A DNA stretch of 64,000 bases from positions 1 to 64,000 of the forward strand of contig CAIJOA010000004.1 of NCBI GenBank assembly GCA_903822185.1, read 5' to 3'. This document shows, piece after piece, positions 7,678 through 16,853 of the stretch (position 1 is the first letter of the stretch; each line of letters starts with the position of its first letter). The DNA comes from an uncultured Rhodospirillales bacterium. Its GTDB lineage: Bacteria; Pseudomonadota; Alphaproteobacteria; ATCC43930; CGMCC-115725. The position numbers were made by a program, and so were the translations under genes. The notes below the pieces were generated by a model. It had not been told where the DNA came from, searched no databases, and saw only the letters and a list, made by a program, of their open reading frames with translations.

Positions 7678-8892
7678 TTAGCCCCAGGGGCCGAGATAAG
7701 GTTCGCCGTTGAAGCTGTCGCTCAAAGCCTGAACCGTTTCCGGCCAGGCATTGTTGTCGATCTTGCGGCGCAGATTTTCCGGCTTCGGCTTACCGTCCCA
7801 ACCGATCTGCTCCATGTAGTAGTATATCTGGATCAGGTTGCCGTCGGGATCGGCGGCGAAGGCGGTGTAATCCATGCCGGGGAACAGCTCGGGCGGATAA
7901 TGAAGAATCCGCACGCCGTGCTTCTTCAGGAACGCAACCGAATCTTTCAACTGCTGGTAGTCATAGACCTTGATGCCGAACGAGAAGCAGGTCGTCTTGT
8001 GCGGCAGCTCGAGGTCGTTGCGGATCGACAGCGGATAGATCGAAACGCAATGATGATCGGTGTTGCAGCGCAGGAACAGGCAACGATGGCCTTTCCAGGT
8101 GACTTCCTCGGTCACGTCGAAGCCGAGCGTATCGCGATAGAACGCGGCGACCTTATCGACATTCTCGGCCATCAGGCGGATCGGGCCGATATTGGTGATC
8201 TTGAACGGACGGCCCAATGACGTGCCGCTGACCTGATAATCGAGCGGCATCTTTTCTTCATGCCGCACACCCGACAGAACATCGACGCCGGCCGCGACCG
8301 CATCATCGACTTCCTTGAATTCGGGAATCTGCGGCAGGGTGGCGGCTTCGGTGAAGCGGCGATTGTGCATCGGCTTCGGCTTCGACCGGCCGATCCAGCC
8401 GATCTGCTCCATGCCGTAATAAAGCTCGTTCCGGCTGCCTTCCGGATCGCGCATATAGGTGTGCCAGTTCGAGCCGGGCATGTCGCGGCCCGAGCGGTCG
8501 ATGACGATCTCGCGCTGCTGCATCCAGCTGCCGGCATCGACGACCTGCTTGAGGCTGCCGACCTGCCAGGTCATCTGGTTGATCGCATGTTCCGGCGGAA
8601 GGTTTGCCATCACTTCGAAGGCGCGGCGCGGGAACAGCACGAAGGCGTGATGGTCACCGTTGAAGCGGGTGAAATAACCGACGCTATCGACCTTGCCCTT
8701 ATGTTCGGGCGGCAGGCGATGGCCGAAATCCAACGGGTCCGAAATCTGAAAGCCCAAGAGGTCGGTATAGAACCGCAGGGATTCTCTCATATGGTTCGAA
8801 TAGTAGCCGAAATGCCCGAGACGCGAGATGCGGAAGGGCCGGTCGAGCATCACGCCGCCGACGTCGAACTTCCGGGTTGAAGAAGCTTCCAT
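7678..8892 (-). CDS. Two-domain VOC (glyoxalase/extradiol dioxygenase superfamily) protein with degenerate C-terminal metal site
   Basis: 404 residues, longer than type I extradiol dioxygenases (about 300). Two VOC modules are visible. The first (about residues 20-175) has RLGHFGYYS (His), NQMTWQV where His is usual, and RNELYYGMEQIGW (Glu). The second (about 228-385) begins KITNIGPIRL, with no His at the first ligand position, has CFSFGI at the second and IQIYYYMEQIGW with Gln in place of Glu. Both modules end in the same YGMEQIGW/YYMEQIGW motif, so they look like an internal duplication. In classic enzymes the C-terminal module holds the iron; here the N-terminal one is better preserved. 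Substrate unknown; RBS GGTGGAG. Confidence 0.82.
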   Translation of the reverse strand: MEASSTRKFDVGGVMLDRPFRISRLGHFGYYSNHMRESLRFYTDLLGFQISDPLDFGHRLPPEHKGKVDSVGYFTRFNGDHHAFVLFPRRAFEVMANLPPEHAINQMTWQVGSLKQVVDAGSWMQQREIVIDRSGRDMPGSNWHTYMRDPEGSRNELYYGMEQIGWIGRSKPKPMHNRRFTEAATLPQIPEFKEVDDAVAAGVDVLSGVRHEEKMPLDYQVSGTSLGRPFKITNIGPIRLMAENVDKVAAFYRDTLGFDVTEEVTWKGHRCLFLRCNTDHHCVSIYPLSIRNDLELPHKTTCFSFGIKVYDYQQLKDSVAFLKKHGVRILHYPPELFPGMDYTAFAADPDGNLIQIYYYMEQIGWDGKPKPENLRRKIDNNAWPETVQALSDSFNGEPYLGPWG

Positions 8893-8946
8893 CGCTCCAC
8901 CCTTCGCTGATGATGGTTGCGCCGGTATCCGGCGGTCGAGCCTATT

Positions 8947-10401
8947 TTAACAGGCTTTGCGGTCCGAGGCGAGGCGTGCGGCACGGCGCCGGGCGAAAGC
9001 CGGCCGGAGTCCCAGAAGCATCGCCGCGATGAAGATCACGACCTGGCTTGCCATCGACGCGCCGAGGGCATGGCCGTAATCGGCGGCGCTGGTGCCGTCG
9101 CCCAAAACCGCGAAGAACAGGCTGCCGATTAGGGCGACGCTGAGGGCGCCGCCCAGTTGGAGGGTCGACGTCATGATGCCTGCCGCGAGGCCGGTATGGG
9201 CGTGTGGCACATCACCCAGGATCGCGTTGATCATTTCGGGCATGGCGACGCCCTGGCCGAACCCGGCGGTGAAGAGGCCGAGAAAAAGCGGGATGCCGCC
9301 GGTTTGTGTCGCGGTGCAAAGCCCGACCGTGCCATAGCCGATGATTTCGAGCGTCATCCCAAGGCCGAAGAGATACGGCCGCAGACGCGCGGAGGCGCGG
9401 CTCGCCAGCATCGGCCCGATGAAATTGGCGATGCCATAGGGCAGGATGGCAAGGCCGGCACTGAGCGCGGCCTCACCCAGCCCCGCTTGCAGATAGAGCG
9501 AGAAGAACAGATAAAAGGGCGTCGTGAAGAAGAACAGCAGTGCGACGAGAAGCCCGCGGCGAAAGCTTTCGATCTCGAGCAAGCTTGCATCGAGTAGCGG
9601 CATGCCGCCGCGCCGCGTCAGGCGAAGCTCGTACCAGAAGAAGGCGGTCAGCAGGATCGGCGATGCGCCCAGCAAGGCGAAGACCCAGCCGGCCCAATGA
9701 TGCTCGCGGCCGATCGACAGGCTGACGACGAAGCTACCCAGCGCCGCCGATAGCAAAAGGACGCCGCCGATATCGAGCCGGGGCTTCTCCCGTCCGCCGC
9801 TTTCCGGCACCAGAAACGCGGCCGCCGCCATCGCGGCGAGACCGATCGGGACATTGATCAGGAAGGCGGTGCGCCAGCCCAGGCCCCAGGCATCGGTCGC
9901 CATCAGCACCCCGCCGAGGAACATCCCGCCGGCGACGGCCATACCGATGCCCGTCGCATAAATGTTCATCGCCCAGGCGATCTCTTCCGCGGCGAAGAGG
10001 GTACGTACGCCGGCGAGCACCGCCGGCGCCATCAATGCTGCCGCAATGCCCTGAAACACGCGCGCGACCACCAGCCATTCCGCATTCGGCGAGAGGCCGC
10101 AGATCAAGGACATCAGCGTGAAGCTGATCATGCCGATCTGAAACATCCGCTTGCGGCCGAACAAATCGCCGAGCCGCCCGCCGGTGATTAGCGTCACGCC
10201 GAAGGCCGAGGTATAGCCCGAGACGATCAGGCCGGTTTCCGACGACGAGGCATCGAGCCCCGCGCGAATGGCCGGCAGAGCGATCGTCACGATGAACATA
10301 TTGAGCGCCGGCAGCAACGCGCCCAGCAGCAGGACATAGAAGGCGATACGTCGCCGCGCGGGCGAAAGAGTCGTGATCAGCGCGCTGTCGGTCATTGTCA
10401 T
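8947..10401 (-). CDS. MFS transporter, DHA2 (14-TMS drug/H+ antiporter) type
   Basis: 484 residues with about 14 hydrophobic segments. Motif A is visible as GGRLGDLFGRKRMF (about 78-91) and the DHA2 N-terminal signature LNMFIVTIALPAI is near 34-46. Such proteins export drugs or small organic compounds across the inner membrane. It lies 54 bases downstream of the VOC gene in the same orientation, so it is transcribed first and could be co-transcribed with it. Substrate unknown. Confidence 0.88.
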   Translation of the reverse strand: MTMTDSALITTLSPARRRIAFYVLLLGALLPALNMFIVTIALPAIRAGLDASSSETGLIVSGYTSAFGVTLITGGRLGDLFGRKRMFQIGMISFTLMSLICGLSPNAEWLVVARVFQGIAAALMAPAVLAGVRTLFAAEEIAWAMNIYATGIGMAVAGGMFLGGVLMATDAWGLGWRTAFLINVPIGLAAMAAAAFLVPESGGREKPRLDIGGVLLLSAALGSFVVSLSIGREHHWAGWVFALLGASPILLTAFFWYELRLTRRGGMPLLDASLLEIESFRRGLLVALLFFFTTPFYLFFSLYLQAGLGEAALSAGLAILPYGIANFIGPMLASRASARLRPYLFGLGMTLEIIGYGTVGLCTATQTGGIPLFLGLFTAGFGQGVAMPEMINAILGDVPHAHTGLAAGIMTSTLQLGGALSVALIGSLFFAVLGDGTSAADYGHALGASMASQVVIFIAAMLLGLRPAFARRRAARLASDRKAC

Positions 10402-10591
10402 TATCGTTGGAACAGAAAGACCCGAAGAAGGGGAAGGCTTGCGCGAGGCGTTGCGGGCCGGATCATAGCGGCAAGAGAGCGCGAATGCGGCGCATAAATG
10501 TCAGGAGAGGAATGAATGCGGAACGGTGTGACGCGCGGATATCGAAGCGGCTCGATAAGCAATTATCGGATCGACGTGAGATCGGGCCAGC

Positions 10592-10980
10592 TTAAATCGG
10601 TTTGCACCCTGACGCAGCGACCGTTGCCGCCGCCGCCGCGTTTTTGTCGCGCATTGCCGCGGCATCGGCGAGAAAATTGCGATCGGTGATGAGCGCATGT
10701 CCGCCGTCGATGATCAGCACGGCGACGCCCGCAATCGCCGCCATCAGCTTGCGTTGCTGCGGCTGCACGCGAATCCATTGCGCGATCGCCGCGACGAGCA
10801 GGCAGTTGATCGCGACGGACGGCATCAAATAGTGCGCGGCATAGCGTTTATCGACGACCGCGATCTGGCCGGCGAGAATGATGGTCGACGCCAAAAAGAA
10901 GCGGTGCCCCGATGGCGATGGGCAACGAAAAAACCCGCTTCGCCGAGTGGCTGAACGACTTCCTGTTCGCGCGACCGCGT
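10592..10980 (-). pseudogene. Frameshifted remnant of a polytopic membrane protein
   Basis: In two minus-strand frames a continuous hydrophobic protein can be read. One frame gives SAKRVFSLPIAIGAPLLF, and after a one-base shift at the A5 run (10893-10897 on the plus strand) the other frame continues LASTIILAGQIAVVDKRY, then AHYLMPSVAINCLLVAAIAQ and a last segment LMAAIAGVAVLIIDGG. No start codon or complete domain remains. It looks like the C-terminal end of a multi-pass membrane enzyme, perhaps of the glycosyltransferase 39 or related type. The remaining sequence between 10402 and 11129 shows no convincing gene. Confidence 0.45.
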
Positions 10981-11129
10981 TGCCGCAAGCTCGGCAAGGA
11001 CGCGCAAGTCGTGCGCTGACCGCGCTCACGGATCACCCTCGGGCCGGTACGCGAGGGCCGCGGAAAATGCGGCTCGACCCGAGGCGATATTTGGGATAGG
11101 GCTTTCGTGTTCGCAGGGCGTCAGAAAAA

Positions 11130-11609
11130 ATGAGATCGAAAACCACGAATGCCATCGGGCTGATCGTTTTTCTCGGACTGTGCTATTTCCGTCTGAAGAT
11201 CGGTAGCGCGGTGACGGCGACCAGTGTCGGTACCTGGTATCAGGTCTTGAACAAGGCCTCCTTCAATCCGCCGGACGGTGTTTTTACGCCAGTCTGGATC
11301 GTGCTCTATTTTATGATGGCGATCGCGGGATGGCGTGTATGGCGGCACGGCAATTCCCGAAAAATCAGCCAAGCCTTGGCGCTGTTCGCGCTGCAACTCG
11401 GCTTGAATTTCTTCTGGTCGGTCCTGTTCTTTGGCTATCAGCGTGTCGCTCTCGCGCTGGCGGAAATGCTGGTGCTGTTTTTGACGGTGGTCGCGACGAC
11501 CGTGTTGTTCTGGCGTATCGATCGTCTCGCCGCCTGGCTGCTCGTGCCTTATCTTCTGTGGCTGGTCTTCGCGACAGTGCTGACCTATTTTGTCTGGGTG
11601 CTGAATTGA
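11130..11609 (+). CDS. tspO: TspO/MBR family tryptophan-rich sensory protein
   Basis: 159 residues with five hydrophobic segments. The family marks are GTWYQVLNKASFNPPDGVFT (about 36-55), PVWIVLYFMMAIAGWRVWR (about 56-74), LNFFWSVLFFG (about 95-105) and AAWLLVPYLLWLVFAT (about 134-149). TspO proteins are membrane proteins that bind tetrapyrroles and cholesterol-like ligands and modulate stress or pigment responses. The next gene converges 6 bases away. Confidence 0.92.
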   Translation: MRSKTTNAIGLIVFLGLCYFRLKIGSAVTATSVGTWYQVLNKASFNPPDGVFTPVWIVLYFMMAIAGWRVWRHGNSRKISQALALFALQLGLNFFWSVLFFGYQRVALALAEMLVLFLTVVATTVLFWRIDRLAAWLLVPYLLWLVFATVLTYFVWVLN

Positions 11610-11615
11610 CCGGGA

Positions 11616-13079
11616 TCAGCGCATCGTCTTCAGCTTGAAATAGGCAAACGACACCATGCGCAGCAGCAGCCAGCCATGACTGAAGCGCGAGATTTGGGTT
11701 TCGCCGTAAAGTCGTGCGGCATAAGGGATGGGTATCTCCACGATCTTCAAATTGAGCTTCGAGGCGCCGAAGATCAGGTCGAAATCGCCGAACGGATCGA
11801 AATCGCCGAAATAGGCGCGGTTGGCCTGGATTGAATCCCAGTGATGCCGCCGCAGGACCTTCGTTCCGCAAAGCGTATCGGTGAAGCGTTGGTTGAGCAG
11901 CCAGGAAAAGACGATCGAGAATCCATGATTGGCGATCAGGTTGAGGAGCCGCATCGCGTCTTCCTCGCGCGGATAGACGAGACGCGAACCGTTGACGAAT
12001 TCACCCTTGTCGGTGGCGACGGCTTGATAGAATTTCGGCAAGTCTTCGGGTGCAACGGTCATGTCGGCGTCGAGAATCATCAGAAGCTCGCCGCGCGCGG
12101 CCGTAAAGGCCTCATAGACGGCGTTGCCCTTGCCGCGCCCGGTTTGCCGCATCAGCTTGATGTCGCGATCGGGATAAAGCTTCGCGACACGCTCCATCTC
12201 TTCATAAGTCCCGTCGCTGCTATGGCCTTCGATGAAGACGATCTCGATATCGTCGCAGAATTTCGGCAGGCGCTGAACGATCGGTTCTACATTGCCGCGT
12301 TCGTTGCGGCACGGAATGATGACGCTGACCGATGCCGGTGGCTTCTCGCGCAGCCATAAGGGCCGCGCGACCAGGTAATTGCGAAGGCAAAATCGCCGGA
12401 TAAGCGGCAATGTGGCGACAAAACGGTTGATCAGCGACCCGAGGCCCAAAAGCCGCATGGGAATGAGCTGGCGCCAATCTTCGCGCACGACCTCGAAATC
12501 CACGAGCATAAGCAGGTTCGCGATATCGGCGGGCTTCAGCCAATTCGTCAGGGGCGAAGGCATGCGCAACCCGAGGAATTCGGTAAGCTTGAGCACCGGT
12601 TCCCACAGATAATTATAATAGCTGATAACGATCCGCGTTTCGGCGGTGCAGAGCTTACGCAAGCCGGCCAGCGTGTTCTGGCAGTCTTCCAGCAGGCCGA
12701 TCGTGTCGGATAGGACGATGACGTCGTAAGGACCGCCCAGCGCATCGACCGTCTCGGGTGTTTCGATATCGCCGATGATGAAATCCAGCGTCGGATTGTG
12801 GGCGCGGGCGATGCCGATCATCTCGGGCGAGATATCGACGCCGACGCCTTTGGCCGGCTTCAGCGCCGCCAGCAACTGCCCGGTGCCGCAACCGACCTCC
12901 AGGACCTTCAGCCCCTCCGGGATAAGGAACCGTAGATAACGATGATCCTGTTCGTGAAAGGCGCGGCCACGCTCGATGAAGTCGTTGCGCCGCAGCGCCC
13001 AGCGCGCAGCGAACTCCTTCAACGCAGCTTTGCGCGACGGGCGCGCCGTCGCCGGCGTGAGACTCGGGTCTTCGGACAT
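11616..13079 (-). CDS. Fusion of a class I SAM methyltransferase and a family 2 glycosyltransferase
   Basis: 487 residues. The N-terminal half has the SAM-binding motif LKVLEVGCGTGQLL (about 58-71) followed by GVGVDISPEMI and FIIGDIETPE. The C-terminal half starts near residue 248 with ASVSVIIPCRNERGN and has the DXD motif ILDADMTV (about 333-340) and TDTLCGTKVLRR. This arrangement suggests modification of a polysaccharide, lipid or surface glycan by one polypeptide. There is a weak hydrophobic stretch around 380-390 (GFSIVFSWLL) but no clear anchor. The ATG at 13079 is preferred over a TTG two codons upstream; neither has a strong RBS. Confidence 0.88.
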   Translation of the reverse strand: MSEDPSLTPATARPSRKAALKEFAARWALRRNDFIERGRAFHEQDHRYLRFLIPEGLKVLEVGCGTGQLLAALKPAKGVGVDISPEMIGIARAHNPTLDFIIGDIETPETVDALGGPYDVIVLSDTIGLLEDCQNTLAGLRKLCTAETRIVISYYNYLWEPVLKLTEFLGLRMPSPLTNWLKPADIANLLMLVDFEVVREDWRQLIPMRLLGLGSLINRFVATLPLIRRFCLRNYLVARPLWLREKPPASVSVIIPCRNERGNVEPIVQRLPKFCDDIEIVFIEGHSSDGTYEEMERVAKLYPDRDIKLMRQTGRGKGNAVYEAFTAARGELLMILDADMTVAPEDLPKFYQAVATDKGEFVNGSRLVYPREEDAMRLLNLIANHGFSIVFSWLLNQRFTDTLCGTKVLRRHHWDSIQANRAYFGDFDPFGDFDLIFGASKLNLKIVEIPIPYAARLYGETQISRFSHGWLLLRMVSFAYFKLKTMR

Positions 13080-13104
13080 CGACAAATGCTGCGTGAAAGA
13101 TAGT

Positions 13105-14118
13105 CTAAAGCGTCAGGAGGATTTTACCGATATGCGGGCCCGCCATATAGACGTGCGCCGCGGCGGCTTCGGTGAGGGGGAATGTCTTGTCGATCACCGG
13201 CTTGAAACGCCCGTCCTCGATCAGCGGCCACACCGCCTTATGGACGGCGGCGACCAGACGGCCTTTTTCAGCGATCGGACGCGGGCGCAGGCGCGAGCCG
13301 GTCAGGCGTGCGTCTTTTTCGGTGAAGGCCTGATAGTCGATTTCGACCTTGCTGCCTTTCTTGGCGGCAATCAGGACCAGCTTGCCGCCATGAGCCAGCA
13401 GCTTGGCGTTGCGCATGACGTAATCGCCGCCGACCATGTCGAGGATGACGTCCATGCTCGCTTTGCCGGCTTCGCGCTCGATCGCCGCGCCGAAATCCTC
13501 CTGGCTGTAATCGACCGCGAAGGTCGCGCCCAGTTCGGTGCAGCGGCGGCATTTCTCGGCCGAGCCCGCCGTTGCATAGGCGCGGGAACCGAAGGCGCGC
13601 GCCATTTGGATGGCGGTGGTGCCGATGCCGCTCGACCCACCATGCAGCAGCACATTCTCGCCGGGTTTTAGGGCACCTAACTCGAAGACATTGAGCCACA
13701 CCGTGATGACGCATTCGGGCAGTGCGGCAGCTTCGACGAGGGAGAGTTCTTTCGGCGCCGGCAGGCATTGTACCGCCGGCACATTCACATACTGCGCATA
13801 ACCGCCGCCGACCAGCAGCGCGCAGACTTTGTCGCCGACCTTCCAGGAGCGCACGCCGTCGCCGAGGGCGACGATTTCGCCCGAAGCTTCGAGCCCGAGG
13901 ATGTCGGTCGCGCCCGGCGGCACCGGATAGCGGCCGAGGGCCTGGCTGAGATCGGCGCCGTTGACGCCGGCGGCCGCGACTTTGATCAGGACTTCGCCAT
14001 GCGCCGGCTTCGGCACCGGACGTTCGATGACGTCGGGGCCGCTGCCGTCGGATTTGGCGACGACGGCTTTCATCGTCGCGGGAAGGGAAGAAGCGGAAAG
14101 GGCCGCGTCGGTTGTCAT
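13105..14118 (-). CDS. NAD(P)H:quinone oxidoreductase, MDR superfamily (PIG3-like)
   Basis: 337 residues. The GroES-like N-terminus (KPAHGEVLIKVAAAGVNGAD, about 37-56) and the Rossmann segment VLLHGGSSGIGTTAIQMARA (about 151-170) mark a zinc-free medium-chain oxidoreductase of the quinone oxidoreductase/PIG3 type, which reduces quinones or enones with NADPH. It starts 17 bases after the end of the ThDP enzyme gene, so the two are probably one transcript. RBS AAAGGG. Confidence 0.9.
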   Translation of the reverse strand: MTTDAALSASSLPATMKAVVAKSDGSGPDVIERPVPKPAHGEVLIKVAAAGVNGADLSQALGRYPVPPGATDILGLEASGEIVALGDGVRSWKVGDKVCALLVGGGYAQYVNVPAVQCLPAPKELSLVEAAALPECVITVWLNVFELGALKPGENVLLHGGSSGIGTTAIQMARAFGSRAYATAGSAEKCRRCTELGATFAVDYSQEDFGAAIEREAGKASMDVILDMVGGDYVMRNAKLLAHGGKLVLIAAKKGSKVEIDYQAFTEKDARLTGSRLRPRPIAEKGRLVAAVHKAVWPLIEDGRFKPVIDKTFPLTEAAAAHVYMAGPHIGKILLTL

Positions 14119-14135
14119 GGCGCGGCCCTTTGGGG

Positions 14136-15833
14136 TTAGCGGCTGAGGATGACGTTGATGATCGAGGTCTTGCCGTTCTTGATCGATTCCAGACCGGCCT
14201 TCAAGGCCCCGACCAGCTCTTCCGGCTTCTCGACACGCAGGCCGTGGAAACCGAACGGCTTGCCCAGGTCCGAATATTCCGGGCCGTCGATATGGACGCC
14301 ATGCCAGACATCGTGCTGCACCGCTGCGCCTTTCGGATAATAGTCGGTGTGGTTCTTCTGCATCGCCGAATATTTTTGATTGTTGCAGATGATGATCAGC
14401 AGCGGGAGGTTGTGCTGGCGCGATGCGCCCATCGCTTGGGTGATCGGGTTATAGAGGAACGCGCCATCGCCGATAAACAGCACGACCGGGCGCGGGCCTG
14501 CGGCCAGCTTCACGCCCAGCGACAGGCCGGTTCCCTGACCGAGGCCGCCGCCGCAGGTGAAGAAGCTTTGCGGATCGTTCCAGGGCAGGTGCTGCTTCAG
14601 AAGGCCGTTATGGACGATGGTCTCTTCGAGGAAGATCACGTCCTTGGGCATCACTTCGCGCACGGCGCCGCAAAGCCATAAGGGATCGATCGGACCCTTA
14701 TCCTTCGCCTTCTGCTCGGCCGCCAGCATGCTGCTGATCAGCGCGTCGTGTTCCGCCGTGATCGCCTTGCGCCGATCGTCATAGGTTGCTGCCGTCGCAC
14801 CGCCGGCCTTTGCCGCTGCGGTCAGAAGCTTGAGCGCGGCCGCGACGTCGCCTTCGAGATAAAGATCCGCCTGCAGGTTCTGATAGGGATATTGAACCTT
14901 CAGCGGATTTTCCGAAATCGCGACCACGGTGGCGCTTTGCGGCCGGTTGCTCGGCGGATACCAGGGCGCACGCGCCTTCACCAGCAAGGTGAAATCCGAT
15001 TCCTTGACCGCGCGGTCGATATTCCGGCCGAGCCACATCGGATTGTTGCGCGGGAAATTCGAATAACCCATGGCGCGGCCTTCGACGACCGGAATGGCCA
15101 TCAAGTCGCAAAGCTCGACCAGCGCATGGAAGGCCTCGGGCTCGCGTCCGACCGATTCCGTGACGACGATCGGCTTCCTCGCCTTCAGCATCAGGGCGGC
15201 GACTTTTTCGATGTCGGCATTCATCGCCTGCGTCTTCGGCACCGGCGGCACGGTGCGGAAATTCGGCGGCGGCGTCCATTCGGACAGCATGTGCTCCAGC
15301 GGCACGTTCATGTAGGTCGGGGCCTGCGGGATATGTTGCGCCATCTCGCCGGCGCGCACGGTTTGCTCATAGAGGGTGTGGACGCTGCCGGCCTGGGTCG
15401 CCCATTTGGTCACGGGCTCGACGATCCGGTGCGGGCCGCCGACGATGCCGAGGCTGCCGTACCATTGCTCGCCCGGCTCGACCGTCGGGTCTTCGCCATA
15501 GGTCACGGACTCGCCCGACATGACGACCATCGGGACTTCGTAATTGCGGGCGGTGTGGATGCCCATCTCGCCCTGCATCAGCCCGACGCCGGCATGCAAC
15601 AGCACGGCCTGCATCTTGCCGGTGTATTGGGTGAAGCCCATGGCCATGTTCACGGCCAGGGTCTCGTGCCAGCATTCGATGAAATCGGGGCCGGGGCGAT
15701 TGCCGGTCTTCTGCCGGGCGAGGGCTTCCCATACCGGCGACCATTCCGATCCTGGCGACGAGATGATGTGTTCGACGCCGAGGCTGCGGAACGCCTCCAA
15801 AATCGCTTCGCCGCCATCGTAATTGGTTGCCAT
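14136..15833 (-). CDS. Thiamine diphosphate-dependent enzyme, acetolactate synthase/benzoylformate decarboxylase family
   Basis: 565 residues, full length. The N-terminal PYR domain has ISSPGSEWSPVWEAL (about 25-39) and the ECWHETLAVNMAMG segment (about 53-66). The central domain and then the PP domain with the cofactor motif GDGAFLYNP ... ICNN (GDG to NN, about 461-491) are intact. Such enzymes decarboxylate or ligate 2-oxo acids. It is the first of three paralogues here (others at 29517 and 33531). A strong GGGAGGGG site precedes the ATG. Substrate cannot be read from sequence. Confidence 0.9.
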   Translation of the reverse strand: MATNYDGGEAILEAFRSLGVEHIISSPGSEWSPVWEALARQKTGNRPGPDFIECWHETLAVNMAMGFTQYTGKMQAVLLHAGVGLMQGEMGIHTARNYEVPMVVMSGESVTYGEDPTVEPGEQWYGSLGIVGGPHRIVEPVTKWATQAGSVHTLYEQTVRAGEMAQHIPQAPTYMNVPLEHMLSEWTPPPNFRTVPPVPKTQAMNADIEKVAALMLKARKPIVVTESVGREPEAFHALVELCDLMAIPVVEGRAMGYSNFPRNNPMWLGRNIDRAVKESDFTLLVKARAPWYPPSNRPQSATVVAISENPLKVQYPYQNLQADLYLEGDVAAALKLLTAAAKAGGATAATYDDRRKAITAEHDALISSMLAAEQKAKDKGPIDPLWLCGAVREVMPKDVIFLEETIVHNGLLKQHLPWNDPQSFFTCGGGLGQGTGLSLGVKLAAGPRPVVLFIGDGAFLYNPITQAMGASRQHNLPLLIIICNNQKYSAMQKNHTDYYPKGAAVQHDVWHGVHIDGPEYSDLGKPFGFHGLRVEKPEELVGALKAGLESIKNGKTSIINVILSR

Positions 15834-16055
15834 TCAGCCCCTCCCGTTTTTGCGTTTTGACGCGTCGCCACGCCTGCGGGCGCTATTATTCGGATTTCCA
15901 GCCCACCGACAATAGCTAACTCGGTCAAAAGCCCGCGCCGATCGGGTCCCGATGCGGCGGGGAATTTGCGTGGCAGGCCAAAGGGCCATCCGCTAAGGTC
16001 CGGCCCAGAAATTCGGGCCGCCGCGACGGGCGCCGGCCAATAAAGGGAGAAGACA

Positions 16056-16799
16056 TTGAGCAACGAAATTCTGACCCAGCAGGACGGCGCCGTTCTGCGC
16101 ATCACCATCAATCGGCCTGAACAGGGCAACGGCATGACCGATCCGATGGTGGTTGAACTGACCCAAATCATCCGCGAGGCACCGAAGACCTCGCAGGCGA
16201 TCGTCATTCGCGGCGCCGGCAACGAGTTCTGCATCGGCCGTGCCGGCATGGGCGGCGGTCCGCCGAAGGAAGTGCCACCGGCCTATACGCGCCGCAACGA
16301 AAGCGACATCGTGTTCGATGCCTACGGCATCATGCGCTCGGTTTCGATTCCGGTGATCGCCGTCGTTCAGGGCAAGGCGCTCGGCTTCGGCTGCGCCATC
16401 GCTGCGGCGTGCGACGTGACGCTGGCCAGCGACGCTGCGACCTTCCAGGTCCCGGAAATGGGCCACAACATCATGCCCGGCATGGTGATGTCGTCCTTCA
16501 TCGATCGCGTGCCGCGCAAGGCGCTGCAATATCTCGTCTGGTCGCAGAACCTCGTCTCGGCCGAACGCGCGCTCAGCTATGGCATCGTCAGCGATGTCTT
16601 CCCGGCCGCGAAGCTCGATGGGGCAGTGGATGCGTTCGTTGCCGGCATTTTGCAGGCGCCGGGCGTTGCGGTGCAAGGCGTGAAGGAATTCTCGCGCGTC
16701 GCTTACGACATGCCGATCGCCGGCGCGGTCGATTACGCGCGGAACCTCCACGCGCTGATCAACACGGCCAGCGAAATGAAGCGCAAGCCGCATCATTAA
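16056..16799 (+). CDS. Enoyl-CoA hydratase/isomerase family protein
   Basis: 247 residues, crotonase fold. The oxyanion-hole segments FCIGRAGMGGG (about 56-66) and VIAVVQGKALGFGCAIAAAC (about 100-119) and the PEMGHNIMPG segment (about 133-142) are present. The start is TTG at 16056 with a clear AAAGGGAGA site 6 to 14 bases upstream; no better ATG exists. It hydrates or isomerises unsaturated acyl-CoAs. It stands alone and converges with the E1-like gene. The 222 bases before it hold no other gene and must contain promoters for it and for the divergent ThDP gene. Confidence 0.88.
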   Translation: MSNEILTQQDGAVLRITINRPEQGNGMTDPMVVELTQIIREAPKTSQAIVIRGAGNEFCIGRAGMGGGPPKEVPPAYTRRNESDIVFDAYGIMRSVSIPVIAVVQGKALGFGCAIAAACDVTLASDAATFQVPEMGHNIMPGMVMSSFIDRVPRKALQYLVWSQNLVSAERALSYGIVSDVFPAAKLDGAVDAFVAGILQAPGVAVQGVKEFSRVAYDMPIAGAVDYARNLHALINTASEMKRKPHH

Positions 16800-16813
16800 T
16801 GTCTATCGGCGCG

Positions 16814-16837
16814 GCGGCGGATCATCCGATCCGCTGC
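16814..16837. terminator. Possible weak terminator hairpin
   Basis: A ten-base near-perfect stem (GCGGCGGATC / GATCCGCTGC) with a four-base loop between two convergent genes. There is no T run, so its activity is uncertain. Confidence 0.3.
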
Positions 16838-16853
16838 CGTCGTCATGTTCGAT

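Noticed and set aside
10511-10594. Possible 27-codon plus-strand peptide with an AGGAGAGG site
   Set aside because: Short, no homology signal by eye, and the codons look unlike local genes; chance match to an RBS is likely.
10911-11018. Plus-strand reading MAMGNEKTRFAEWLNDFL over the decayed membrane gene
   Set aside because: It looks protein-like at first, but there is no RBS and the opposite strand gives a longer membrane-protein signal across a simple frameshift. I cannot exclude it.
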